This document shows, piece by piece, positions 52,271 to 63,400 of a stretch of DNA of 64,000 bases. The stretch spans positions 124,001 through 188,000 of the forward strand of contig NZ_JUIW01000005.1 in NCBI RefSeq assembly GCF_004151245.1, given 5' to 3'. The stretch comes from Flavobacterium beibuense. GTDB taxonomy: Bacteria; Bacteroidota; Bacteroidia; Flavobacteriales; Flavobacteriaceae. The notes below the pieces were generated by a model. It was not told the origin of the DNA. It made no database searches and saw only the letters and a program-made list of their open reading frames with translations. The stretch's first letter is position 1; each line of letters starts with the position of its first letter. The translations under genes and the position numbers were made by a program.

Positions 52271-53719
52271 ATGAAAAAAAATATACGCTTCATTTTTATA
52301 TTAATGTCAGTTTGTGTGGCAGGAATCACGCTGCTTCAACTGTATTATAGTTATAGCAATTTTACCGTTGCACAATCTGCTTTTAGAGAAGAAACCGAGA
52401 AAGCTTTCGGTGAAGCTATTGACAGTGCTCTCGTGGTAAGAAACGAGGATATAGTAAAGGAATTTAGGGGATGGTTAATGGATACCTCTTATGTGGATAT
52501 TAGTTGCAAATGGGATGAGAGCAAAAATATGCCCATGTTTACAGTTAAGGAATTACAATCTATAGGGCCCAATGGACAAAATGAGATTAGCATGAGTATT
52601 GAAGATTTTGAGGGAAAGGTTGATGCTATGACACCTGAAGTTAAAGAAAAGTTTGTTGTTGCAATGGAAGGAGTATTAAGGGACGGGTTAAAAAAAGGGA
52701 TAGTGTGGTTTTTTACTCAGGGGATTGGAGAAAGACTTTTAAAGCTTAAAGATGAAAAAGAAATAGATATTAAGGTCTTGGAAAGTGAGTACACCATTGC
52801 ATTAAAAAGAAAAGGTATTGATTTGCCATTTGTACTGGATGCAGAGGGGGGTAACGAGTCTGGTTTTTGTACTGATATGCATAATATAGGGATAAAAAAC
52901 CCGGAAGAAAGGCAAATAAAAGCTTGTTTTGATAATGCAGAACTTTATCTGCTAAAGCAATTAAAATGGATTATTATAAGTTCATTGTTGCTTATAGTTA
53001 TTACCCTGTTTTGTTTTTGGTATACGGCCAGAATATTACTTAGTCAACAAAAGCTAAGTGAACTTAAAGATGACTTTATAAGCAATATGACTCATGAAAT
53101 ACATTCTCCGCTTACATCTGTAATTATAACAGCCGAAGCTTTAAGAGATTTTGAAATGACTAAAGAGGAACGGGATAATTATATTGATATCATTTTACAT
53201 CAGTCAATTAAGCTTGCTGGGCTTACTGATGATATATTGAATGGTACAAAAATAGAGAGGAAAGGAATTGTGGTTGAAGATGTTGTTTCGTTAAATAGTA
53301 TTGTACAGGAAGTAGTTGTTGATTACCGGGATAAGATTAAGGTAGAGTACACTGATAATGATATTGTTTTTAAAGGAAACAAAAAACATCTTACAGCAGC
53401 ACTGTTTAATTTAATTGAAAACGCTGTAAAATACAATGCAGAAAATAATCCTATGGTTGAAATTGATAGTGGTATTGAAGGTAAAGAGGTTATTGTTAAA
53501 GTGGCAGATAACGGTCCCGGTATACCTGATGAACATAAAAAGAAGATTTTTGATGAATTTTATCGTATGCCAACTGGTAATGTGCATAATGTTAAAGGTT
53601 ATGGCCTGGGACTTAGTTATGTAAAAAAAGTAGTGAGGGCACATAATGGAAGTATAAGTGTACAGGATAATTTTCCTCAGGGAAGTGTGTTTGTAATAAG
53701 GATTCCGTATGAAGTATAA
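52271..53719 (+). CDS. Membrane sensor histidine kinase
   Basis: 482 residues from ATG 52271 (MKKNIRFIFILMSVC). A start at 52235 would lie upstream of the promoter. One helix (5-27), an extracytoplasmic part of about 205 residues with no recognised family, and a second helix (about 235-257) are followed by the DHp domain with the phospho-acceptor His275 (THEIHSPLT; HEIHSPL is a variant of the usual HEL/IxTPL). The HATPase domain has N-box LIENAVKYNA, G1 DNGPGIPDEHK, F-box FDEFYR and G2 GYGLGLSYVKK. It overlaps the response regulator gene by 11 bases. Confidence 0.93.
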   Translation: MKKNIRFIFILMSVCVAGITLLQLYYSYSNFTVAQSAFREETEKAFGEAIDSALVVRNEDIVKEFRGWLMDTSYVDISCKWDESKNMPMFTVKELQSIGPNGQNEISMSIEDFEGKVDAMTPEVKEKFVVAMEGVLRDGLKKGIVWFFTQGIGERLLKLKDEKEIDIKVLESEYTIALKRKGIDLPFVLDAEGGNESGFCTDMHNIGIKNPEERQIKACFDNAELYLLKQLKWIIISSLLLIVITLFCFWYTARILLSQQKLSELKDDFISNMTHEIHSPLTSVIITAEALRDFEMTKEERDNYIDIILHQSIKLAGLTDDILNGTKIERKGIVVEDVVSLNSIVQEVVVDYRDKIKVEYTDNDIVFKGNKKHLTAALFNLIENAVKYNAENNPMVEIDSGIEGKEVIVKVADNGPGIPDEHKKKIFDEFYRMPTGNVHNVKGYGLGLSYVKKVVRAHNGSISVQDNFPQGSVFVIRIPYEV

Positions 53720-54389
53720 AATTCTGTTAGCTGAAGATGAACCTTTTTTAGGTAAGGTTATAAAAGAAAGCCTGGAAAAGAATGGTTATGAAGTAGTGCT
53801 TGCTTCTAACGGAAAAGAGGCTTGGGGTCTTTTTAATGAACAGGAATTTTCAATATGTATACTGGATGTAATGATGCCGTATAAAGACGGTTTTACACTG
53901 GCATCCCAAATAAGGGAATTCAGTAAAAATATCCCATTGATGTTTCTTACCGCAAAATCAGATATTAAGGATGTAGCACAAGGATATGCGAGTGGCGGTA
54001 ATGATTATTTAAGAAAACCCTTTAGTCTGGAAGAGCTTTTTTTAAGGGTCGCCGAACTGCTTAAAAGAAGTAAAGAGGAAAAATCATCGACGGATGAATT
54101 GAGAATAGGAGAATATGTTTTTTATCCAAAGCGACAGGAGCTTATAGACAGTAGTGCTCAAACAGTAAAACTTTCTTATAAAGAATCGAGACTTTTGGAA
54201 TTACTATTACAAAACAAAAATCAGGTATTAGAAAGAAAACTTGCGCTTATGAGGCTTTGGGGTGATGATAATTTTTTTAATACCCGAAATATGGATGTTT
54301 ATATAACTAAGTTAAGGAAAAAACTTCAGGAAGATACTTCGGTAGAGATTGTAAACGTGCGTGGTTTCGGCTATAAACTCATCTGTTAG
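53709..54389 (+). CDS. OmpR-family response regulator
   Basis: 226 residues. The receiver domain has the acidic pair (AEDEPF), phospho-acceptor Asp53 (ILDVMMP), Thr81 (FLTAKSD) and Lys103 (LRKPF). The C-terminal winged helix contains LSYKESRLLELLLQNKNQVLER, MDVYITKLRKKLQED and RGFGYKLI. It is translated from inside the end of the kinase gene (11-base overlap), which makes the two cognate. The direct repeat at 52201-52226 is its likely site. Confidence 0.95.
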   Translation: MKYKILLAEDEPFLGKVIKESLEKNGYEVVLASNGKEAWGLFNEQEFSICILDVMMPYKDGFTLASQIREFSKNIPLMFLTAKSDIKDVAQGYASGGNDYLRKPFSLEELFLRVAELLKRSKEEKSSTDELRIGEYVFYPKRQELIDSSAQTVKLSYKESRLLELLLQNKNQVLERKLALMRLWGDDNFFNTRNMDVYITKLRKKLQEDTSVEIVNVRGFGYKLIC

Positions 54390-54427
54390 CAGGGAGATTA
54401 ATTAAATGAAAAGAATAGCGTTAAAAG

Positions 54428-54458
54428 TTTCACAATTTCGGTCATAGGTTTACCTTTG
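54428..54458 (+). promoter_or_regulatory. Promoter of malic enzyme gene
   Basis: TTTC (54428-54431), 19 bases, TACCTTTG (54451-54458), 26 bases before the ATG at 54485. The -33 element is one base off consensus. Confidence 0.6.
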
Positions 54459-54484
54459 TAAGTTCTGTAATAAAAGTAAATAGA

Positions 54485-56776
54485 ATGAACAAGTATAGTA
54501 AACGAAGAGAAGCGCTTTTATACCACGCAAAACCCCATCCGGGAAAAATACAGGTTGTACCTACAAAAAAATATGCAACACAAAGAGATTTGTCGTTAGC
54601 TTATTCGCCTGGGGTGGCAGAGCCTTGTCTTGAAATTGCTAAAGATGTAAATAACGTTTATAAATATACCGCAAAAGGTAACCTGGTTGCTGTAATATCT
54701 AACGGTACTGCCGTTTTAGGCTTGGGTGATATAGGCCCTGAAGCTTCAAAACCGGTAATGGAGGGTAAAGGCCTTTTGTTTAAGATTTTTGCCGATATAG
54801 ATGTTTTTGATATTGAGGTTGGTACCAAAGATGTAGAAAAATTTATAGAAACGGTAAAAAATATAGCCCCAACTTTTGGAGGTATAAATCTTGAGGATAT
54901 TAAGGCTCCGGAGTCTTTTGAAATTGAAAGAAGACTTGTAGAAGAACTTAATATTCCTGTAATGCACGACGACCAGCACGGTACGGCCATAATATCTTCG
55001 GCTGCATTACTAAACGCGCTTGAACTTGCTGAAAAGAATATAGAAGAAGTTAAGGTAGTGGTTTCGGGTGCGGGGTCTGCAGCACTGGCATGTGCTAACC
55101 TTTACCTGCTTTTAGGTGTAAAGGCCGAGAATATCACAATGTTTGATAAAGACGGTATGCTGGTTAAAAGCCGTACCGATTTATTAGATATGCAGCTTAA
55201 ATATGCTAAGGATGCTGAGCCGGTTTCTTTGGCTGAAGCAGTTAAAGGGAGCGATGTTTTCTTAGGACTTTCGGTAGGTAATGTGCTTACCCCGGAAATG
55301 CTGCTTACTATGAATAATGATCCTATCGTGTTTGCTATGGCAAACCCGATACCTGAAATAGATTATGACCTTGCCATTGCTACCCGTGAGGATATCATTA
55401 TGGCAACAGGTAGGTCAGATCATCCTAATCAGGTAAATAACGTACTTGGATTCCCTTATATTTTTAGGGGCGCAATGGATGTTAGGGCTACAAAAATTAA
55501 CGAAGCTATGAAAATGGCTGCTGTTAGGGCGTTGGCTGAGCTTGCTAAAGCTCCGGTGCCTGAGCAGGTTAATATTGCTTATGGAGAAACCAAACTTAAC
55601 TTTGGTCGTGATTATATCATTCCTAAACCATTTGACCCGAGGCTTATTGCGGTAGTGCCACCTGCTGTTGCAAAAGCAGCAATGGAATCGGGAGTGGCAG
55701 AAAATCCGATTGCCGACTGGGACAAGTATGTTGAGGAGCTTTTAGACAGGTTGGGTAACGACAACAAAATGGTTAGGTTACTTACCAATAGGGCTAAAAC
55801 AGATCCGAAACGAATTGTATTTGCTGAGGCAGACCACCTTGATGTGCTTAAGGCAGCACAGATAGTTATGGAAGAAAAAATAGGTATTCCTATCCTTTTA
55901 GGTAACAGTGAGATTATCAATGAGCTTAAGGAAGAGATTGGTTTTGATGCTCAGGTAACGATAATAGACCCTAAAACCGATGAAGAGGAAGAAAGAAGGG
56001 ATAGATATGCCAATGTGTTTTGGGAAACAAGACGCAGGAGAGGTGTTAGTTTACTGGATGCCGAAAAATGGATGAGGGAGCGTAACTACTTTGCAGCCAT
56101 GATGGTTAACGAAGGTGATGCTGATGCGATGGTTACAGGATATTCAAGAAGTTACCCTGCAACGGTGAAACCTATTATGCAGCTTATAGGTAAGGCACCA
56201 AGCGTAAGCAAGATTGCTACAACAAATATGATGCTTACTAAAAGAGGTCCAATATTCCTTTCGGATACCGCTATAAATCCTAATCCAACAGCAGAAGAGC
56301 TTGCTAAAATTGCAATTATGACAGCAAGAACGGTAAGGATGTTTGGTATGGAGCCGGTACTGGCTATGGTGTCGTTCTCAAACTTTGGGTCGTCTCCGGA
56401 TCCGGAAGCTGTAAAAGTAAGGCAGGCAGTAGATATCCTTCACGAGGATTACCCTGATTTGATAGTTGACGGAGAAATTCAGGCAGATTTTGCTCTAAAT
56501 CCTGAAATGCTTAAAGATAAGTTTCCGTTTTCTAAAATTGCGGGAAAAAAAGTAAATACATTAATTTTCCCTAACTTGGATGCAGCTAATATTACATACA
56601 AGTTGTTAAAAGAACTTAATAAGGTGGTTTCTATCGGGCCGATTATGCTTGGAATGAATAAACCTGTTCACGTTTTCCAGTTAGGTGCCAGTGTAGAGGA
56701 GATGGTTAATATGGCTGCAGTTGCGGTTGTTGATGCCCAGGAAAAGGAAAAACGTTTAAAAATGGCAAAAAATTAA
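54485..56776 (+). CDS. maeB: NADP-dependent malic enzyme fused to a phosphotransacetylase-like domain
   Basis: 763 residues. The N-terminal malic enzyme (about 1-420) has the conserved YSPGVAEPC, Lys in VYKYTAKGNLVAVISNGTAVLG, the metal/substrate segment MHDDQHGTA, and NAD(P) loop VVSGAGSAALAC. The C-terminal part (about 430-763) is phosphotransacetylase-like (RIVFAEADHLDVLKAA, MVTGYSRSY, LNKVVSIGPIMLGM) but acts as a regulatory domain in the family. The enzyme decarboxylates malate to pyruvate, supplying NADPH. It is a full-length MaeB-type hybrid. Confidence 0.95.
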   Translation: MNKYSKRREALLYHAKPHPGKIQVVPTKKYATQRDLSLAYSPGVAEPCLEIAKDVNNVYKYTAKGNLVAVISNGTAVLGLGDIGPEASKPVMEGKGLLFKIFADIDVFDIEVGTKDVEKFIETVKNIAPTFGGINLEDIKAPESFEIERRLVEELNIPVMHDDQHGTAIISSAALLNALELAEKNIEEVKVVVSGAGSAALACANLYLLLGVKAENITMFDKDGMLVKSRTDLLDMQLKYAKDAEPVSLAEAVKGSDVFLGLSVGNVLTPEMLLTMNNDPIVFAMANPIPEIDYDLAIATREDIIMATGRSDHPNQVNNVLGFPYIFRGAMDVRATKINEAMKMAAVRALAELAKAPVPEQVNIAYGETKLNFGRDYIIPKPFDPRLIAVVPPAVAKAAMESGVAENPIADWDKYVEELLDRLGNDNKMVRLLTNRAKTDPKRIVFAEADHLDVLKAAQIVMEEKIGIPILLGNSEIINELKEEIGFDAQVTIIDPKTDEEEERRDRYANVFWETRRRRGVSLLDAEKWMRERNYFAAMMVNEGDADAMVTGYSRSYPATVKPIMQLIGKAPSVSKIATTNMMLTKRGPIFLSDTAINPNPTAEELAKIAIMTARTVRMFGMEPVLAMVSFSNFGSSPDPEAVKVRQAVDILHEDYPDLIVDGEIQADFALNPEMLKDKFPFSKIAGKKVNTLIFPNLDAANITYKLLKELNKVVSIGPIMLGMNKPVHVFQLGASVEEMVNMAAVAVVDAQEKEKRLKMAKN

Positions 56777-56804
56777 TATATAGCTAATCGTTAGAGAATT
56801 TTAT

Positions 56805-56812
56805 TATTTTTG
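56805..56812 (+). promoter_or_regulatory. -7 promoter box of ruvA-sprA
   Basis: TATTTTTG, exact consensus, 20 bases before the ruvA ATG. The -33 box is not clear. Confidence 0.45.
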
Positions 56813-56832
56813 GAAACGGATAAAAAATTGTT

Positions 56833-57414
56833 ATGATAGCACATCTTCAGGGAAGACTTGTAGAAAAGACACCAACCGAGGTAGTTATAGATTGCAACGG
56901 AGTTGGGTATCAGGTTAATATTTCCCTGCACACCTTTTCTCTTTTGCCCGATTCGGAAAATATTAAACTTTATACTTTTTTACAGATAAAGGAGGATGCA
57001 CATACTCTTTTCGGTTTTATGGAAAAAGCCGAAAGGGAGTTGTTTAAGTTTCTTATTTCTGTTTCAGGGGTAGGGGCAGGTACGGCACGCACTATGCTTT
57101 CATCATTGGAACCTAAACAAATAATACAGGCCATTGCTTCGGGCGATGTTGTCACCATACAGTCTATAAAGGGTATTGGTGCAAAAACAGCCCAAAGGGT
57201 AATACTTGATCTTAAGGATAAAGTGTTAAAAGTGTATGATTTGGAGGAAGTTTCAGTTTCGGGTTACAATACAAATAAAGATGAAGCGTTATCTGCGTTA
57301 GAGGTCTTAGGATTTAATAAAAAGGCCGCAGAAAAAGTTGTAGAGAAAATTGTTAGGGAGAATCCGGGTGTGACTGTTGAAACAATTATCAAACAAGCAT
57401 TAAAAAACTTATAG
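56833..57414 (+). CDS. ruvA: Holliday junction branch-migration protein RuvA
   Basis: 193 residues, normal length. Domain I is an OB-fold (MIAHLQGRLVEKTPTEVVID, GVGYQVNISL). Domain II has two helix-hairpin-helix motifs (LISVSGVGAGTARTML and IQSIKGIGAKTAQRVILDL). Domain III is the flexible RuvB-binding end (DEALSALEVLGFNKKAAEKVV). It forms the tetramer that holds the junction open for RuvB. The TAG stop lies 3 bases before the sprA start codon. Confidence 0.96.
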   Translation: MIAHLQGRLVEKTPTEVVIDCNGVGYQVNISLHTFSLLPDSENIKLYTFLQIKEDAHTLFGFMEKAERELFKFLISVSGVGAGTARTMLSSLEPKQIIQAIASGDVVTIQSIKGIGAKTAQRVILDLKDKVLKVYDLEEVSVSGYNTNKDEALSALEVLGFNKKAAEKVVEKIVRENPGVTVETIIKQALKNL

Positions 57415-57417
57415 TCC

Positions 57418-60400
57418 TTGAAAACAGAATACTCTAAAGATTTTTATATAAAGTTAAAACTGGCTGTTTCGGTATTATTTTTATTTTTCAGCTTTACCGC
57501 ACAGGCTCAGGAAGATGAAGAAGATAACGAAAAGCAGGATACGCTTACCGGTTATAATACCGGGAGGGTAGAGCTTGATAATCCTAAGAGTATAGTAGAG
57601 GCCTATACCTATGATCCTGTTACCGACAGGTACATATACACAGAAGATTTTGAAGGTTTTAATATTACTTACCCTATAATACTTACACCGGAAGAATACA
57701 ATGAGCTTGTACTTCGCGAATCCATGCGTGAGTATTATCAGCAAAAATCAAAAGCACTTGATGGTAAAGGTACCGAAGAGGAGCAGAAAGACCTTTTGCC
57801 AAGGTATTATGTAAACTCAAAGTTTTTTGAAACTGTTTTTGGTGGCAATACAATAGATATTAAACCGCAGGGTTCGGTAGAGCTTGATTTGGGTGTAAGA
57901 TATACCAAACAGGACAACCCTTCTCTGTCTCCGCGTAACCGTAAAACCTTTACTTTTGATTTTGATCAGCGTATAAGCATGAGCCTTCAGGGTAAAGTAG
58001 GTACAAGGCTTGGTGTTACTGCTAACTATGATACCGAATCTACTTTTGCTTTCCAAAACCTTATTAAATTAGAGTATACTCCGGATGAGGATGATATTAT
58101 CCAGAAAATAGAAGTAGGTAATGTTAGCTTCCCGCTATCTAACTCATTAGTTAGGGGTGCGCAAAGCCTTTTTGGTGTTAAGGCTATGTTCCAGTTTGGA
58201 AAAACCAGTATAACGGGTATCTATTCTGAACAAAAATCTCAAACAAAAACCATAACCGCTCAAGGAGGTGACCTGGTACAGGACTTTAGTTTCTTTGCTC
58301 TGGAATATGAGCAGGACAAGCACTTCTTCCTTTCACAATGGTTTAGAAATAATTACGATAGATCGTTAGAACAATATCCTTTAATTACAAGCCGTGTTCA
58401 GATTACCCGTGTGGAAGTTTGGGTTACAAACAGGCAAAACAGGATAAATGCTCAGGAAAATAACTCAAGAAACTTAATTGCAATACAGGATTTAGGTGAG
58501 TCGCAACTAACAAGTACTTATGATGGGTCTGATATTACAGATCAGGCTGTAGGTTTTGCCGATGTGGTTAATCCCGGGCAATTTTTCCTGCAACCGGTGA
58601 ACTCTTATCCGGATAACGGAAACAATGGTTTAGATCCTGCATTGGTTGGTAATGGTAGCTTGTACTTGGATCCTAATATTCGCGAGATTGTTACTTTAAG
58701 CAACAATAGTTTTACAAACGGACTTAATGCGAATGAGGGACGTGACTATGCCAAACTGGAAAATGCAAGGAAACTTACCTCTAACGAATTTACTTTTCAT
58801 CCGCAATTAGGTTATATATCCCTTAACCAGAAACTTAATAACGACGAAGTGCTTGCTGTTGCTTTCCAGTTTACGGTAGGTAGCGATGTATATCAGGTAG
58901 GTGAATTTGCAACAGACAGTGCAGATGCCACTACGGTTACAGAATCAGGTAACCCGGACGAGCAACCTGCTGTAAGTACCAAGAGCCTTATATTAAAACT
59001 ACTTAAGAGTAGCTTGGTAAATGTAAACGAACCAACATGGGATTTGATGATGAAAAACATTTATCAGATTCCGGGGGGATATCAGTTAACTCAGGAAGAT
59101 TTCAGGTTTAATATCCTTTATACCGACCCTTCTCCGTTAAACTACATTACCCCTGCAACTGATGCAGGAGGCAACGTTATTGATCCGTTTCCTGTTGATG
59201 AAGAAGTAGCAGAAACACCTCTTTTAAGGGTGTTTAATTTAGACAGGCTTAGTTATGCTAACGACCCGCAACCGGGTGGTGACGGTTTCTTTGACTTTTA
59301 TCCGGGTATTACCATAGATCCGCAAAACGGGCGACTTATATTTACAACGGTAGAGCCTTTTGGTAGGCATCTTTTTGAAAAATTAAGACTTGAAAATACC
59401 GAAAATTATAATGAGACAGGAGGAACCTCTTCTTTTAATGCTAACCAACAGAAGTATGTATTCCGAAGGATGTACAACAGTACTCAGGCAGATGCATCGC
59501 AGGAGGCTGAAAAGAATAAGTTCCAATTAAGAGGTAAATTCAAATCGAGCGGAGGTGGTGGTATTCCTTTGGGGGCATTTAATGTTCCACAGGGATCTGT
59601 AGTGGTAACTGCAGGTGGTAGGGTGCTTGTTGAAGGTGTAGATTATACTGTAAACTATCAGTTAGGTAGGGTAGATATCTTAGATCCTTCGTTGCTTAAC
59701 TCAAACCAACAGATTGAAGTGTCGTTAGAGAACAATGCTGTGTTTGGTCAGCAAACACGTCGTTTTGCAGGTTTCTATCTTGAGCACAAGTTTACTGATA
59801 AGTTCCTTGTGGGTGCTTCGATGTTAAATATGTCAGAAAGGCCATTTACTACAAAATCAAATTACGGACAGGAGTCTGTTAACAATACTATTTTCGGTTT
59901 AAATACTACTTATTCTACAGAGGTGCCTTTCTTTACCCGTTTGGTAAATAAGCTTCCTAACGTAGATACCGATGTGCCGTCTAATTTATCGGTAAGGGCA
60001 GAAGTCGCTTACCTACAGCCGGGGGCATCTAAAGCAGACCAGTTTAATAATGAGCCAACTACTTATGTAGATGATTTTGAAGGGTCGCAAACTACTATAG
60101 ATATGCGTTCGCCGCAGGCATGGTCGCTTTCAAGTGCGCCACTTACAGTTTTTCCGGGTAATGCACCGCCGGTAGACGATCTTTCTTATGGTTATCAAAG
60201 AGGTAAGCTGGCATGGTATACCATAGATCCTACTTTCTTTACTAATCAACGTCCGTCAGGTATAAACGATGACGACTTGTCTTCTAACAGAACAAGACGT
60301 GTTTATTATAATGAGCTTTATCCGGTAACCGATATAGCTCCGGGACAAACTACAGTAGTAAATACTTTAGACTTAAGTTACTTCCCTCAGGAAAGGGGGC

Positions 60401-63400
60401 CATACAACTACAACCCTGCAGCTGCTGCTACAGACAGTTTTACCGAACTGCAGGCAGAAGATAACTGGGCAGGTATTATGAGGGCGATAACTTCTACCAA
60501 CTTTGAGCAGAATAACGTAGAGTATATTCAGTTTTGGGTAATGGACCCTTATTCAGGACATGATGGAGATTTTGCTGATCCGGACAATATAGGTTTTCTT
60601 GAAATTAACTTAGGGGAAATATCTGAAGATATATTAAAAGATAACAGGAAGCAGTACGAAAACGGACTTCCGGGCGTAGACGGTAATCAGCCTACTTTTA
60701 CATCTAACTGGAGTAAGGTACCTGTGTCGCAATCGCTTATTTATGCGTTTGATACCGATACGGCAAACAGGGCTTTACAGGATGTGGGTCTTGACGGTTT
60801 AACAGACGCTGAAGAAGCTGCTAAATATGCTGCACAGGGATATGGAGGATATGTCGATCCTGCAGCTGATAATTACCAGTTTTTCCTTGATGCGGATGGA
60901 GATGTTATTAACAGGTATAAAAACTACAATGGGGTTCAAGGAAACTCTCCGGTAGATGTAACAAATAATACCAGAGGTTCTACAACAATGCCTGATACCG
61001 AGGATATCAACAGGGATAACACAATGAATACCATTGATGCCTATTACAGGTACAGAATTCCTATCGAGCCTAACGTTCAGCCTGGGCAGGGATATGTGGT
61101 AGATGCAAGGACGTTTACAGTTGATGTGCCGGGTAATAATGGTACAAATGCAGAAACTACTGCAACAGGTAGGTGGTTACAATATAAGATACCTGTTCAG
61201 GTTCCTGATGATACAGATCCAGAGTATGCTGTAGGTGGTATATCAAGTACTCGTTCCATCCGATTTATGAGGATGTTTGTTACAGGGTTTAAAAGAGAGA
61301 TAACACTTCGTTTTGGTGCTCTTGACCTTGTTAGGGGAGAGTGGAGAAGATATACTGGGCAATTTGATAAGAATACCGATCCCGATGGTAACCCTGCCGA
61401 TCCCGGTACAGGTTTTGACGTTGTTTCGTTAAGTGTTCAGGAAAATGGTCAGCGCAGTCCTGTTCCTTATGTTTCGCCTCCTGGTGTTGTAAGGGAACAG
61501 CTTTATACTAGTAGTGCTGTTATCAATCAAAATGAGCAGGCACTGTCTTTAAGAGTATATTCCAATCAGGGAGCAGGAACGGACGACGGTTTAGAGCCGG
61601 GAGATTCACGTGCGGTATTCAAGAACGTGAATGTGGATATGCGTCAGTTCAAAAAAATAAGAATGTTCCTTCATGCGGAGCAACTTACCCTTGATGGTAC
61701 TAATCCGGAGTCGGGAGCTGTACAAAATGGCGAAATGAAGGCTTTCATAAGGTTTGGTAATGACTTTACCGATAACTACTACCAGATTGAGACCATTTTG
61801 GATATGACACCTTTAACATCGGTTTTACCGGAAGATGTATGGCTTGAGCAAAATGAGATAAACCTGCCTTTAGAGATATTAACACAGATAAAGATTTTAG
61901 CGTATCAGGGAGCATTGCCAATTGACGACGAAGGAGCAAGCTATGCGAATGTTAATGATTTAGATGCGTCGTTAGGGGACAGGATGACAGTAAGGATTAA
62001 AGGTAACCCTAACTTTGGTTTGGTGAGGACTTTAATGGTGGGGGTTAAAAATGGCTATGAAGTTGGAGAGCCGGGAGCTAGGAAATTAAGGGGAGAAGTT
62101 TGGTTTAATGAACTTCGACTTTCTGATATGGACAGCAAAGGTGGTATGGCCGGATTGGCAAATATGGATACTAACTTTGCCGATTTTGCAACACTTTCTG
62201 CTACGGGTAGGGTAAGTACTGTAGGCTTTGGTTCTATTGAACAGGGGCCGAACGAGCGTAGCAGGGAAGATGCCAAACAGTATAACATTGTAACCAATGT
62301 TAATGTTGGTAAGCTTTTACCTAAAAAATGGGGTATTAACCTGCCGTTTAACTATGGGGTGGGAGAGGAAATTATTACTCCGGAGTACGATCCGTACCAG
62401 CAGGATGTTAAGCTGGATCAGATGATTGATCTGGCAGAGACACAGGAAGAAAAAGACAATATACGTGACAGGGCTATTGATTATACAAAAACTAAGAGTA
62501 TTAATTTTATAGGTGTTAAAAAGGAGAGATCTCCGGAACAGAAACCGCATATTTATGATCCTGAAAATATAACATTGTCCTATTCTTACAACCAGATAGA
62601 TCATCATGATTATGAGATTGAGAGCATGCTTGATCAAAGGGTGAGGACATCGGCAGATTATAATTACTCTTTTAGTGCGAAACCGGTTGAGCCTTTTGCT
62701 AAGAACAAGATGATGAGCAAAAGCCAGTATTGGAAAATATTAAGGGACTTCAATTTTAATTATGTTCCGTCAAACATATCTTTCAGTACTAATATACTAA
62801 GGCAGTTTAACAGGCAGGAGTTCAGAAATGTTGATGTAGAAGGTATTCCTATCAATCCGCTGTACAGGAGGAATTATTTCTTTGACTATCAGTATGGTTT
62901 TAACTATATTCTTTCTAAAGGGCTTAAATTCAATTATAGAGCAGCAACAAGTAATATTGTAAGAAACTATCTTGATGAAGACGGTGCGCCTATTGAGGAA
63001 CTTACTGTTTGGGATGGGTTTTGGGATCCGGGCACTGCTAACACTCATATGCAGCAGTTAACCATGAACTATGATCTTCCTATTAATAAGATACCGTTTC
63101 TTTCATTTGTTAAATCAACTTATACTTATACGTCGACGTTTAACTGGCAGCGTTCTAACGATGCATTGCGTTATTATACTCCTCCTGACGAGAATATAAC
63201 ATATGATCTAGGAAACACTATTCAAAACTCAGCAGAGCATAAGTTGAATACAGCTCTTAGTATGGATATGTTTTATAAATACATTGGTTTAACTAATAAA
63301 AAACCAGCTAAGAATGCTAAACCCCAGGCTCCTAAACCCGGACAAAAAATTACCAGTAACGAGAAAGCAGGTAGCGATGGTAATATGTTTGTAAACGGAC

